Shown here: positions 55,614-64,000 of the stretch, piece after piece
Layout: each line of letters starts with the position of its first letter
Position numbering within the stretch: position 1 is the first letter of the stretch
NCBI GenBank assembly: GCA_902559395.1
Contig: CACEHR010000005.1
Span: 1-64,000, forward strand
Origin: an uncultured Pelagibacteraceae bacterium
GTDB taxonomy: Bacteria; Pseudomonadota; Alphaproteobacteria; Pelagibacterales; Pelagibacteraceae
Length of the DNA stretch: 64,000 nt
Direction: 5' to 3'
Notes under the pieces: model-generated
What the model was told of the DNA's origin: nothing
Database searches by the model: none
Seen by the model: the letters and a program-made list of their open reading frames with translations, nothing else
Translations under genes and position numbers: made by a program

Positions 55614-56132
55614 ATGATTAAAAAATATTACTTTATTAATAAATTTGACACAAATAATATAGATAAACAAGATAAACAAACTGCTATAATTTACAGAAAC
55701 TATTTAACTAATACACCAGACCAAGCTCTTATCTTAAAAATTAAGAAATATTGTAAAAAAAAATCAATAAAATTTTATCTATCAAATAACATTAAGTTAG
55801 CGATTAAACTTAATTTAGATGGTGCTTATATCCCTTCTTTTGACAAAAGTTTCAAACATTTAGCCTACTCTTTTAAGAAAAATTTTAGAATTATTGGATC
55901 AGCTCATAATCTTAAAGAAATTAGAACTAAAGAAATTCAAAATGTTAGAAAAATTTTTTTATCTTCATTATTTAAAAAAAATAAAAATTTTCTAGGTATA
56001 AATAAATTTAAATTACTTTCTAAATATACTAAAAAGAAAATTATTGTGCTCGGTGGAATTTCGAAAGAGAATATAAAAAAACTTTCTCTATTAAAAAAAT
56101 CAGAATTTGCTGGAATATCTTATTTTGAATAA
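55614..56132 (+). CDS. Short ThiE/TenI-like TIM-barrel protein
   Basis: A 172-residue protein related to thiamine-phosphate synthase/TenI. LNLDGAYIPSFD replaces the typical DGVHLGQ. IIGSAHNLKE and IIVLGGISKEN match the TIM-barrel phosphate-site loops. It is shorter than the usual 200-210 residues and lacks a clear pyrophosphate-binding R/K pattern, so enzymatic thiamine-phosphate synthesis is doubtful. It may be a TenI-like protein or a reduced ThiE. Confidence 0.65.
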   Translation: MIKKYYFINKFDTNNIDKQDKQTAIIYRNYLTNTPDQALILKIKKYCKKKSIKFYLSNNIKLAIKLNLDGAYIPSFDKSFKHLAYSFKKNFRIIGSAHNLKEIRTKEIQNVRKIFLSSLFKKNKNFLGINKFKLLSKYTKKKIIVLGGISKENIKKLSLLKKSEFAGISYFE

Positions 56133-56164
56133 AAAAAAGGCCCCTAAAAAGGGGCCCTTTTATA
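56131..56164. terminator. Bidirectional intrinsic terminator between the thiE-like gene and the porin
   Basis: A GC-rich stem GGCCCCT (56139-56145) / AGGGGCC (56150-56156) with loop AAAA. On the minus strand it is followed by T8, a strong terminator for the porin gene; on the plus strand CTTTT follows. Confidence 0.88.
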
Positions 56165-56182
56165 ATTTAAATCTAAATTAAA

Positions 56183-57133
56183 TTAGAATGCAAATGCAGC
56201 ACTGATAGCCCATCTTTCGTTGTCTTCAGTAGCTGTTGTGCTGTAACTGTGGTTCTTAGCTTCTTGGCTAGATACAGTTAATGTCATACCACCAGAAACA
56301 TATGAAGCACTGATACTTTCGAACTCAGCTTTTTCTGAAGAAGCTGAACCGTCAGTAATTTCCTCAACACCGTAAGTAACAGAAAGTTCATCACTTATTG
56401 TGTAAGAAATCGCTTGTGATTCCATATCTCTGTCTGAAGTATCTGTTCCATGATCGTATTCAAGATCAGTAGCAGTTACTGTAATTGGTCCGTATGCATA
56501 AGCAACTTTCCATGCAGTAGCAGTAGCTTCAACAGCTGCAGAGTTATCTTCACCAGTACCGTAAGCAACAGTTAAACCTTCAACACCAGTGTATGTAGCT
56601 GACCATGAAGTTGATGATGCTTTACCACCAAAACCAATACCACCAGGTGTGTAAGATGCATTCAATGCTAAACCTTCATATAAAGTTGGTGCAGCATATG
56701 TAAGCATATCATCTGAAGATTTACCTGATTTAGGCTCATCAGCAGCAGCTTGGAAGTTATCCCAAATACCACCAGCAGCAGATCCGTCCATATCACCTAC
56801 AGCAGAACCACCACCTTCACCGTGGAATTTAAGAGTTCCTAAACCATCCATGCTAACCGCAAGAGAATGCGAATCAAATGGACCTGGAGTAGGATCAGCT
56901 TCATCTAAAATGAATGATAAAGTTACATTCATTCCATTGTCTAACTCACCACCACCTGTAAAAGTAAGTTGGTTACCCATTGACCAAGACTTACCAGTAC
57001 TAGCAGCACCACCGTTAACGTGCTCAAGACCCATGCTAGCTGAACCTGCAACAGACATTTCGCCTGCGTTTGCAGATACTGCTACTAGAGAACCTGCTAA
57101 TGCAGATAATCCGATTTTTTTAAATTTGTTCAT
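56183..57133 (-). CDS. Outer-membrane porin
   Basis: A 316-residue gram-negative porin. A signal peptide covers residues 1-23 (cut after VSANA). The mature chain alternates polar and hydrophobic residues as beta strands, starting GEMSVAGSASMGLEHV and ending with a C-terminal Phe in AISAAFAF, needed for outer-membrane insertion. It is glycine/serine/acid-rich and less AT-biased than its neighbours. A strong Shine-Dalgarno AAAGGAG lies upstream and a strong terminator downstream, suggesting high expression as a monocistronic gene. Confidence 0.9.
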   Translation of the reverse strand: MNKFKKIGLSALAGSLVAVSANAGEMSVAGSASMGLEHVNGGAASTGKSWSMGNQLTFTGGGELDNGMNVTLSFILDEADPTPGPFDSHSLAVSMDGLGTLKFHGEGGGSAVGDMDGSAAGGIWDNFQAAADEPKSGKSSDDMLTYAAPTLYEGLALNASYTPGGIGFGGKASSTSWSATYTGVEGLTVAYGTGEDNSAAVEATATAWKVAYAYGPITVTATDLEYDHGTDTSDRDMESQAISYTISDELSVTYGVEEITDGSASSEKAEFESISASYVSGGMTLTVSSQEAKNHSYSTTATEDNERWAISAAFAF

Positions 57134-57343
57134 ATTAATTACTCCTTTAATTTGTGTTAATTATTAATAATAAACAGTGCCTATTTAACATTTTGGAAGC
57201 GTAGAATTGCTAATTTACATCAATTTTGATAAATTAATCTAATACTGTTGTATTTTTACAACATTAAAAATACATTGATTTATCTATATTTTTTAAGTTT
57301 TTTAACTATATATTTAAATAAATTCTTAAAAAACAAGGTTAAA
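57134..57343. promoter_or_regulatory. Divergent porin / DUF3576 control region with inverted repeat
   Basis: A 210-base gap, long for this genome, between the divergent porin and DUF3576 starts. It contains the perfect inverted repeat TGTTGTA-TTTT-TACAACA at 57246-57263 and several TTGAT/TATTAT-like elements that cannot be assigned with confidence. It probably holds both promoters. No RNA gene or ORF is visible. Confidence 0.5.
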
Positions 57344-57928
57344 ATGCAGACTATTCTTAAATTATTAAAACTTAAGATTAATATATCGAAATTTTTAAAA
57401 ACTTTTGTATTTATTTTAATAATTCCACTCATACTTAGTTCCTGCAAAAGTCCCGAGGGGAAATTTAAATTACCCGGTGGTGATGCTAGAAAATTTCCTG
57501 CTGATCCCGCTAAACGTGTTGAAAAAAATCTTAAAGAAGGAAGAGGTTTTAAGCTTAATGATGCTTTTGGTCAAAAGGGAGGAGTTTTTGATTTTGCAAG
57601 TTCTAATGAACTTTGGAGAGCCTCACTAGATACTATTGATTTCATGCCACTGCTATCAGTAAATTATAGTGGAGGTATAATTGTTACAGATTGGTACTCA
57701 GATGAACAAAGTGAAAGCGGTGAAAGTGTAAAAATTTCTATTAGATTCTTAACTAATGAAATAAGAGCTGATGCACTTGATGTCAAAGTTTTTAGTAGAA
57801 AATGTAATAGTGCATCTAGTTGTGTAGTAAAAGAAATAAATGATGAATTAGCTCCAGAGTTAACAAAACAAATTTTAAAAAAAGCTACATTGTACAAAAA
57901 AGAAGCTTTAGATAAAAAAAACAATTAA
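57344..57928 (+). CDS. DUF3576 family lipoprotein
   Basis: A 194-residue protein. A signal sequence of basic then hydrophobic residues ends in the lipobox LSSC (Cys32). The mature part has NEGR-like LKEGRGFKLNDAFG, then SNELWRASLDTIDFMPL and YSGGIIVTDWYS, the conserved DUF3576 blocks. Function is unknown; it usually lies beside leuS, lptE and holA in alphaproteobacteria, hinting at an outer-membrane role. The frame is open to 57248, but the ATG at 57344 gives a normal signal peptide. Confidence 0.86.
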   Translation: MQTILKLLKLKINISKFLKTFVFILIIPLILSSCKSPEGKFKLPGGDARKFPADPAKRVEKNLKEGRGFKLNDAFGQKGGVFDFASSNELWRASLDTIDFMPLLSVNYSGGIIVTDWYSDEQSESGESVKISIRFLTNEIRADALDVKVFSRKCNSASSCVVKEINDELAPELTKQILKKATLYKKEALDKKNN

Positions 57929-57945
57929 CCCATTAATTGATTTAA

Positions 57946-60480
57946 GTGGACAGATACAATTTTAAAGAAGTTGAACATAGGTGGCAAGATTTTTGGGATA
58001 AAAATAAATCATTTGCAACGAAATTAGATCAAAATAAAAAAAAATTTTATTGTTTAGAAATGTTTCCTTACCCTTCAGGGAAGATTCACATGGGACATGT
58101 GAGAAATTACACAATTGGTGACGTTTTATCTCGATATAAAGCTCTAAAAGGTTTTAATGTATTACATCCGATGGGATGGGATTCGTTTGGAATGCCAGCA
58201 GAAAATGCAGCAAGGCAAAATAATTTAGATCCAAAGGAATGGACTTATAAAAATATTTCTACAATGAAAACTCAATTAAAAAAACTTGGACTTTCTATTG
58301 ATTGGGACAGAGAAATATCAACTTGCTCAGAAGAATATTATAAACACCAACAACTATTTTTTCTTGAGTTATATAATAAAGGTTTGGTTTATAGAAAAGA
58401 AAATTATGTAAATTGGGATCCTGTCGATCAAACAGTTCTTGCAAATGAACAAGTAATCGATGGAAAAGGATGGAGATCAGGAGCTGTAGTTGAAAGAAAA
58501 AAATTAAATCAATGGTTTTTTAATATTTCAAAATTTTCACAAGAACTTTTAGATGGTTTAGAGGAATTAAAAGATTGGCCCAACAAAGTAAAGGTTATGC
58601 AAAAAAACTGGATAGGAAAATCTTTTGGATGTGAAATTGCGTTTCAAACTGAGGGGAGCTTACCTGTTAAAGAAATTAAATGTTTTACAACAAGACCAGA
58701 TACCTTGCATGGTTTTTCTTTTATAGCTCTATCAGTAGATCATGAAATTTCTAATTATTTTGAAAATGACAAAAAATTTCAAGAATTTAAAAAGGAGTGC
58801 TCTAAAACTGGAACTACAGAAGAGGCAATAGCAATTGGTGAAAAAATTGGTTTTAAAACTGATCTACTGGCTATAAATCCATTAAATCCATCACAAAAAG
58901 TCCCGGTTTTCTTTGCTAATTTTGTACTCATGGACTATGGTTTTGGTGCTGTATTTGGGTGCCCAGCTCATGATCAAAGAGATTTTGATTTTGCAAAAAA
59001 ATATAATCTTGAAATTAAAACAGTCGTAAGGCCTTTCGACCAAAATGACGACTTCGAAGTTGAAGAGGAAGCATATTCTGGACCAGGAGTTGTCATTAAT
59101 TCAGAGGATCTCAATGGATTTAAAGCGCCAGAAGAATCTGTTTTAAACACTATAAATATTTTAGAAAAAAAGAAGATTGGAAAAAAACAAATTAATTTTA
59201 GATTAAAAGATTGGGGTGTTTCTAGACAAAGATATTGGGGATGCCCTATTCCAATGGCATACGATCTTGATGGTAATGTAAAAGAAATTCCAAAAAAAGA
59301 TTTACCAGTAAAATTGCCAGAAAATGTTAATCTTAATTCAAAAGGTAATCCATTGGACTCAGAAAATAATTGGAAAAATATAACAATAGATGGAAAAAAA
59401 TATATTAGAGAAACAGATACATTAGATACATTCGTTTGTTCATCTTGGTATTATTTAAGATTTTGTTCACCGAAAGAGACTAAATATGGATTTAATCAAG
59501 ATGACATAGACTATTGGATGCCAGTTGATCAATATATTGGTGGGGTGGAACATGCAATATTACATCTTCTTTATTCGCGTTTTTTTATGAAAGCAATCGG
59601 TTACCAAAATAAAAATTTTAAATTTAAGGAACCATTTGATGGTTTGTTTACTCAGGGAATGGTTTGTCATGAAACATATAAGGATAAAAATCATAATTGG
59701 ATAAGCCCTGATGAGATAGAAACAATTAATGGTAAAAAAGTGCTAAAAAATCAACATTCAGAGGAGGTTATGGTTGGTGCATCAGAGTCAATGTCAAAGT
59801 CAAAAAAAAATACAGTTGATCCTGAGAAAATAATTGAAATTTATGGAGCTGATGCAGCAAGATTATTTATTTTATCAGATAGCCCACCCGAAAAGGACGT
59901 ACAATGGTCAGATGAGGGAATTGCTTCCTCTCATAAATTTATTCAAAAATTATGGTCACTTAATAAAAAAATATTAGATGAAATAAATAAAGATCATAAA
60001 GAAGATAAGAGTGATGAATTAATAAAATTTACTAATAAGTTCATAAAAAAAATGACAAATAATTTGGATGATTTTAGTTACAATATTTTAATTGCTAATT
60101 TACACCAAATGCAGAACTATTTTTTAAAAGAATTAAATAAAAATTATACCCAAAAAACTTTAAAAGAAAATTTCATTAAAATACTTATAACAATGCTTCC
60201 AATAGTTCCACATTTAGCAAATGAATGTTTAAAAATTTTTAATGTGGATAATCCTGAATGGCCAGATTACGATGAAAAATTATTGATTGAGGAGCAAATT
60301 AATTATGTGATTCAAATAAATGGTAAGAAAAGAGCACTTATTTTAGGCAAACGAGACATTTTAGAAAATGATTTAGTCGATATAATTAATAAAGAGGAGA
60401 ATTTAAAAAAATATTTATCTGGTAAACAGATAAAGAAAAAAATTTTTGTGCCTAACAAATTAATAAACATTATAATTTAA
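57946..60480 (+). CDS. leuS: Leucine-tRNA ligase
   Basis: An 844-residue class I synthetase. The HIGH motif is HMGH in [17 protein letters not shown], the editing domain has TTRPDTLHG and [13 protein letters not shown], and the KMSKS motif appears as SMSKSKKN. The start codon is GTG at 57946, giving [14 protein letters not shown]. The tRNA-Leu(CAA) at 1623-1707 is one of its substrates. Confidence 0.97.
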   Translation: MDRYNFKEVEHRWQDFWDKNKSFATKLDQNKKKFYCLEMFPYPSGKIHMGHVRNYTIGDVLSRYKALKGFNVLHPMGWDSFGMPAENAARQNNLDPKEWTYKNISTMKTQLKKLGLSIDWDREISTCSEEYYKHQQLFFLELYNKGLVYRKENYVNWDPVDQTVLANEQVIDGKGWRSGAVVERKKLNQWFFNISKFSQELLDGLEELKDWPNKVKVMQKNWIGKSFGCEIAFQTEGSLPVKEIKCFTTRPDTLHGFSFIALSVDHEISNYFENDKKFQEFKKECSKTGTTEEAIAIGEKIGFKTDLLAINPLNPSQKVPVFFANFVLMDYGFGAVFGCPAHDQRDFDFAKKYNLEIKTVVRPFDQNDDFEVEEEAYSGPGVVINSEDLNGFKAPEESVLNTINILEKKKIGKKQINFRLKDWGVSRQRYWGCPIPMAYDLDGNVKEIPKKDLPVKLPENVNLNSKGNPLDSENNWKNITIDGKKYIRETDTLDTFVCSSWYYLRFCSPKETKYGFNQDDIDYWMPVDQYIGGVEHAILHLLYSRFFMKAIGYQNKNFKFKEPFDGLFTQGMVCHETYKDKNHNWISPDEIETINGKKVLKNQHSEEVMVGASESMSKSKKNTVDPEKIIEIYGADAARLFILSDSPPEKDVQWSDEGIASSHKFIQKLWSLNKKILDEINKDHKEDKSDELIKFTNKFIKKMTNNLDDFSYNILIANLHQMQNYFLKELNKNYTQKTLKENFIKILITMLPIVPHLANECLKIFNVDNPEWPDYDEKLLIEEQINYVIQINGKKRALILGKRDILENDLVDIINKEENLKKYLSGKQIKKKIFVPNKLINIII

Positions 60481-60483
60481 TAA

Positions 60484-60978
60484 ATGCCTAAGTTCAAAAT
60501 TACTTCATTTTTAATATTGATAATATTTTTTTTAAATAATTGTGGTTTTACTCCTGAATATGCTGGTTTCAAGGGAATCGATTTTTCACTTAGTTTAAAC
60601 GAGGTGGAAGGTGATAGGGAGCTTAATAATGCAATTGCATCTCAATTAAATCGTTATAGCAATGAAAAAAATTACAGCTTAAAAATTATAAATGTAAATA
60701 TTAAGAGTAAATTTTCGAAAGATATTCTGTCTAAAGATTCCACAGGTAAGGCGACGAAATACAATCTAAAAGCAAATGTTGAATTTGTTTTAAAAACAGA
60801 TGATGGTTCAAGAAAAATAAATTTATATGAAGAGTTTAAAATAGATAATATTGAAGATAATGTTGAAGAAATGAAATATATAAAAATTATGCCTGGGATA
60901 ATCGTGGCAATTATTAAAAGAAATTTTGCAGAAATAATAACAAAAAAACTAATTTTAAATATTAATAAAAATAAATGA
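60484..60978 (+). CDS. lptE: LPS-assembly lipoprotein LptE
   Basis: A 164-residue lipoprotein. The hydrophobic signal ends FLNNC (Cys20), followed by GFTPEYAG, the usual LptE mature start (CGFxPxY). It forms the LPS translocon with LptD. Sequence conservation is low but position between leuS and holA is diagnostic. Its stop overlaps the holA start (ATGA). Confidence 0.85.
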   Translation: MPKFKITSFLILIIFFLNNCGFTPEYAGFKGIDFSLSLNEVEGDRELNNAIASQLNRYSNEKNYSLKIINVNIKSKFSKDILSKDSTGKATKYNLKANVEFVLKTDDGSRKINLYEEFKIDNIEDNVEEMKYIKIMPGIIVAIIKRNFAEIITKKLILNINKNK

Positions 60979-61949
60979 TTTTAAAATCATATGAAATAAC
61001 AAAAATTAATTTACATAAAAATAAATTAATTTTATTTTATGGTAAAAATGAAGCACTAAAAGATCAAGCAGTTAAATTAATTAACAAAAATAAGCAAATT
61101 TTTCTTTTTGATGAAAAAGAAATTTTAGATAATCAAAATAATTTCTTAGAATCAGTTACAACAAAATCTCTATTTGAGGAGGAAAAAACTATTCTCATCA
61201 AAAGAGCATCAGATAAAATTTTAAAAATAATTGAGTATATTTATTCAAAGAATTTAAAAGATATAAATATTATTGTTAATTCCAATGAACTTGAAAAAAA
61301 ATCAAAATTGAGATCTTTTTTCGAAAAAGAAAAAGAATGTATTTGTATACCATTCTATCCAGATAACGAACAAACATTAACAAAATTAGCTTATAACTTT
61401 TTTAAAGAGAAAAAGATATTAGCGTCACAATATAGTATTAATGAAATTGTAAACAAAAGTCTTGGAGATAGAAAGAGCCTAATAAATGAATTAGAAAAAA
61501 TTGCACAGTTTTCCAAAGATAAAAAAAATATTAAAGATGAAGATATAGCTAAAATCATAAATTTGAGTGAAAATTATAGTATTTCAGAACTTGTTAATAA
61601 TTTTTTAGCTAAAAATAAAAAGAAAATAGTTAATATATTAAATGAAAATAATTATTCGAATGATGATTGCGTACTTATTATAAGATCTTTTTTAAACAAA
61701 TCCAAAAAAATACTTAAACTTTCTGAAGAATACGAAAAAAACAATAATATTAACGTTACAATATCAAATGCAAGACCACCTATATTTTGGAAAGAAAAGG
61801 AGATTACAATTCAACAAATTAAAAGATGGGATCCAAAAAAAATTAAACGGTTTATTTATAAGTTAAATGAATTGGAGCTTAATATAAAAAAGAATTTTAA
61901 TAATTCAATTTGTTTAACTACAGATTTTATTCTGGAACAATCTGCTTAA
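60975..61949 (+). CDS. holA: DNA polymerase III delta subunit
   Basis: A 324-residue clamp-loader subunit that opens the beta clamp. The N-terminal LILFYGKNEALKDQAV, SLFEEEKTILI near residue 60 and the C-terminal KLNELELNIKKN fit HolA. No intact Walker A is expected for delta. Ends three bases from the convergent parB stop. Confidence 0.88.
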   Translation: MILKSYEITKINLHKNKLILFYGKNEALKDQAVKLINKNKQIFLFDEKEILDNQNNFLESVTTKSLFEEEKTILIKRASDKILKIIEYIYSKNLKDINIIVNSNELEKKSKLRSFFEKEKECICIPFYPDNEQTLTKLAYNFFKEKKILASQYSINEIVNKSLGDRKSLINELEKIAQFSKDKKNIKDEDIAKIINLSENYSISELVNNFLAKNKKKIVNILNENNYSNDDCVLIIRSFLNKSKKILKLSEEYEKNNNINVTISNARPPIFWKEKEITIQQIKRWDPKKIKRFIYKLNELELNIKKNFNNSICLTTDFILEQSA

Positions 61950-61952
61950 ATT

Positions 61953-62795
61953 TTAGTAGTTAGATTTAATTATATCTACAATCTTGTTCAACTGATCCAA
62001 GTCTTTGTACTCAAAAGAAATTTTGCCTTTATTTCTTTTACTGTTCTGTATATCAACATTCAAACCAATTTTATTTGAAATGGATAACTCAAGAGCAATG
62101 ATATTAGTATCTTTTATGATTTTTAATTTATGTTTTTTCTTTTTAAATAATTGAACAAAATTTTCAGCTTGTCTAACTGAAAGTTTACTATCTATAATTT
62201 TTTTAGCCACAAAACTTGCATTATCTAGGCCTACTAAAATTTTGGCATGCCCAGCCGTTAACTTTTGTGTCTCAATTAATTTTATGACGTCAGAAGGTAA
62301 AGTTAAAATTCTTAAAGCGTTAGATATATGGCTTCTGCTTTTTCCTATAAATTTTGATACTTTTTCTTGATCGTAAGAAAATTCATCTATTAATCTCTTA
62401 TAACCTTGCGCCTCCTCTAAGGGATTTAGATCGCTTCTTTGAACATTTTCAACAATAGCGAATTCTAAAGATTTTAAATCATCAGCTTCTGTAACTACTA
62501 TCGGAACATTATGAAGGCCGACTCTTTGAGCCGCAAGCCATCTTCTCTCTCCTGCAATTATTTCAAATTTTGATTGGTCATCTCTTGATTTTCTAACTAT
62601 GATGGGCTGTATCATGCCTCTTTCTTTGATCGAATTGGTTAGATCTTCTAAACTAGCTTCGTCAAATATTTTCCTTGGTTGATATTTATTTGGCACTAAA
62701 TCACTAATTGATACTTGGTTTTTTTGAGGCTCTACTTTTGTTTCTCCTATCAATGAAGATAATCCTCGACCTAAACCTTTTTTGATTTTTTCCAT
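61953..62795 (-). CDS. parB: Chromosome partitioning protein ParB
   Basis: A 280-residue CTP-dependent DNA clamp that loads at parS. GLGRGLSSLIGE at the N-terminus is the ParA-interacting motif. LVPNKYQPRKIFDE, then IAGERRWLAAQRVG and ENVQRSDLNPLEEA form the catalytic/ParB domain. The helix-turn-helix has KFIGKSRSHISNALRIL. Its ATG overlaps the parA stop. I did not see a parS site by eye. Confidence 0.96.
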   Translation of the reverse strand: MEKIKKGLGRGLSSLIGETKVEPQKNQVSISDLVPNKYQPRKIFDEASLEDLTNSIKERGMIQPIIVRKSRDDQSKFEIIAGERRWLAAQRVGLHNVPIVVTEADDLKSLEFAIVENVQRSDLNPLEEAQGYKRLIDEFSYDQEKVSKFIGKSRSHISNALRILTLPSDVIKLIETQKLTAGHAKILVGLDNASFVAKKIIDSKLSVRQAENFVQLFKKKKHKLKIIKDTNIIALELSISNKIGLNVDIQNSKRNKGKISFEYKDLDQLNKIVDIIKSNY

Positions 62796-63589
62796 TAAGC
62801 TGCGCTCCCTATTGTTGCTTCTTGACTCATAAACTCATCGGTAAAACTGAAATATGATTTACTACCCGGACAAGTCTTGTCATAAATCAAAACTGGCATA
62901 CCATGAGATGGGGCTTCGGATAGCCTGACATTTCTTGGAATAACAGTTGAGTAAACTTTTTCACTAAAATAATCTCTGGCTTCTTTCTCTACTTGTGAGG
63001 AGAGCTTATTTCTTTTATCATACATTGTGAGAAGTATACCTCTAATTTTCAAATCTGGATTTAAGCTTACTTTTATTCTTTCAATTGTTTTCATGAGCTG
63101 AGTTAGACCCTCTAGTGCAAAAAATTCGGTTTGCAAGGGAACTAAAAGCGAATTTGAGCTTACTAGAGCCATTACTGTAAGAAGGCTTAAAGATGGAGGA
63201 CAATCGATTAAGACATAATCGTATAATCTTCTAGAATTGTTTAAATATGCGGTTAATTTTGTCTTTAATAGGAAGGCCCTATTACTATCATCAGCAGTCT
63301 CTACCTCAAGACCTGAAAGGTCAACATTTGATGTAACGATATCTAAATTTTCAAACTGTGTCTTTCTAATTACCTCATAAATTTCTTTGCTTCCATTCAA
63401 AACTCCATAAATTGTATCGCTAGAGTTATCCGTGTTAGATAATCCTAGACCAGTTGTAGCATTTCCTTGTGGGTCTAGGTCAATTACTAAAATTTTTTTA
63501 TTTAGTTGGGATAATCCAGCAGCAAGATTTATCACTGTAGTTGTTTTTCCAACCCCACCCTTTTGATTAATGACTGAAATAATTTGCAT
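62795..63589 (-). CDS. parA: Chromosome partitioning ATPase ParA
   Basis: A 264-residue deviant-Walker ATPase that segregates ParB-parS complexes. NQKGGVGKTTTVINLA lies at residues 8-23, DLDPQGNATTGLG follows, and DCPPSLSLLTV is the Walker B region. The rsmG-parA-parB order is typical near alphaproteobacterial origins. Confidence 0.97.
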   Translation of the reverse strand: MQIISVINQKGGVGKTTTVINLAAGLSQLNKKILVIDLDPQGNATTGLGLSNTDNSSDTIYGVLNGSKEIYEVIRKTQFENLDIVTSNVDLSGLEVETADDSNRAFLLKTKLTAYLNNSRRLYDYVLIDCPPSLSLLTVMALVSSNSLLVPLQTEFFALEGLTQLMKTIERIKVSLNPDLKIRGILLTMYDKRNKLSSQVEKEARDYFSEKVYSTVIPRNVRLSEAPSHGMPVLIYDKTCPGSKSYFSFTDEFMSQEATIGSAA

Positions 63590-63609
63590 TTAATTTTTTT
63601 ATAATTCTT

Positions 63610-64000
63610 TTAATTTTTTTTTTTTATTTTTTTAATATTTATTAAAAATGAATCTTTACTTGTTAAACTTTTTTTTTCTATATACTCCATTTCCCAATTT
63701 TTTTTAGAATTTTCAAAAATTTTTTTTCCATTCTTCCCCATAAAAAAAATTAAATTTTTATATTTTGAAAAATTTTCATATACTAAATCTAAAACCACTG
63801 GCATTGGTTTGAATGCTCTCGACATTATTGTTCCCGTTTCTAAATTTTTTATTTCAAAAATATTTTTTTGAAAAACTTTTGTGTTTAAATTTAATTTGTC
63901 TGAAACCTCTTTTAAAAAATGGCTTTTATGGTAGCTTTTTTCATAAAGGTGTACATTCATGTTATTTTTCATGTTTTTTAGTATAATTGCCACGATTATC
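63610..64000 (-). CDS. rsmG: 16S rRNA (guanine527-N7)-methyltransferase, N-terminus cut by the window edge
   Basis: The C-terminal part of RsmG (GidB), open to the right window edge. IIVAIILKNMK is the strand after the SAM-binding loop. VHLYEKSYHKSHFLKEV is the family signature, and MSRAFKPMPVVLDL (an ArgAla motif) follows. The GTG at 63993 is internal, not a start: the frame continues upstream. Twenty bases separate it from parA. Confidence 0.88.
   Translation of the reverse strand, partial: IIVAIILKNMKNNMNVHLYEKSYHKSHFLKEVSDKLNLNTKVFQKNIFEIKNLETGTIMSRAFKPMPVVLDLVYENFSKYKNLIFFMGKNGKKIFENSKKNWEMEYIEKKSLTSKDSFLINIKKIKKKN

Noticed and set aside
57248-57343. N-terminal extension of the DUF3576 lipoprotein
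   Set aside because: It would put a second hydrophobic stretch before a good signal peptide and start inside the inverted repeat; the ATG at 57344 is more plausible.
61953-63589. A parS site next to parAB
   Set aside because: I looked for the palindromic TGTTTCACGTGAAACA type and found no convincing copy by eye in this window; it may lie outside.

Overview
This window is strongly AT-rich, almost fully coding, and reads as the core chromosome of a streamlined alphaproteobacterium, most likely SAR11 (Candidatus Pelagibacter or a close relative). The basis is very short or negative intergenic distances, the family content (Irr and Fur/Mur regulators, UbiE/UbiB/Coq7, FabA/FabB/FabI, MaeB with a phosphotransacetylase tail, DUF3576, DUF3501, DUF1737), and gene orders typical of alphaproteobacteria. 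No insertion sequence, prophage, CRISPR array, rRNA operon or plasmid-like block was seen. The species assignment is inferred; no database was searched.

Layout: 1-8866 holds a partial AMP-dependent acyl-CoA synthetase, tRNA-Leu(CAA), a YqaA/VTT membrane protein, a DsbB-like protein, coq7, an HNH protein, an esterase, a HIG1-like small membrane protein, a TlpA-like thioredoxin, then argH-lptM-like-lysA-plsC. 8863-18016 is the dnaA region: dnaN and dnaA on the minus strand, an upstream AT-rich repeat region of about 310 bp, rpsT and mutM, and the divergent operon ubiE-ubiB-coaBC-dut-moeB/thiF-SH3. 18013-23547 holds DUF3501, a heterodisulfide-reductase-like Fe-S protein, rubrerythrin and irr on the minus strand, facing fabA-fabB-fabI. 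23575-41987 is a large minus-strand block (murJ, trpS, nfu, a bax-like gene, tsaB, fur, miaB, phoH, ybeY, lnt, metK, nusA, infB, rbfA, rpsO, pnp), interrupted only by a plus-strand polysaccharide deacetylase. It matches the widely conserved alphaproteobacterial order, but several customary members are absent from their usual slots.

42040-51383 holds maeB, a dolP-like BON lipoprotein, rsmI, an lpoA-like gene, rdgB and the grpE-dnaK-dnaJ chaperone cluster, with a good sigma-32-type promoter before dnaK. 51420-56132 holds dapB, nth, an adenosine kinase-like gene, a 39-residue ArfA-like gene, a winged-helix regulator with a degenerate receiver, a YkuD transpeptidase, yggS and a short thiE/tenI-like gene. 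56183-64000 holds a porin, then DUF3576-leuS-lptE-holA, and on the minus strand rsmG(partial)-parA-parB.

No obviously new defence or mobile system is visible. The most interesting points are: (1) a putative Irr-controlled module of rubrerythrin, Fe-S oxidoreductase and DUF3501, with two near-identical operator-like sites; (2) an intrinsic-terminator-like hairpin immediately before the nusA ribosome binding site, suggesting attenuation and NusA autocontrol; (3) two very small genes, ArfA-like and LptM-like; (4) single-gene losses along a conserved superoperon, including a TsaB that appears to have lost most of its C-terminal domain; (5) convergent genes that repeatedly end in interlocked four-base stop overlaps.
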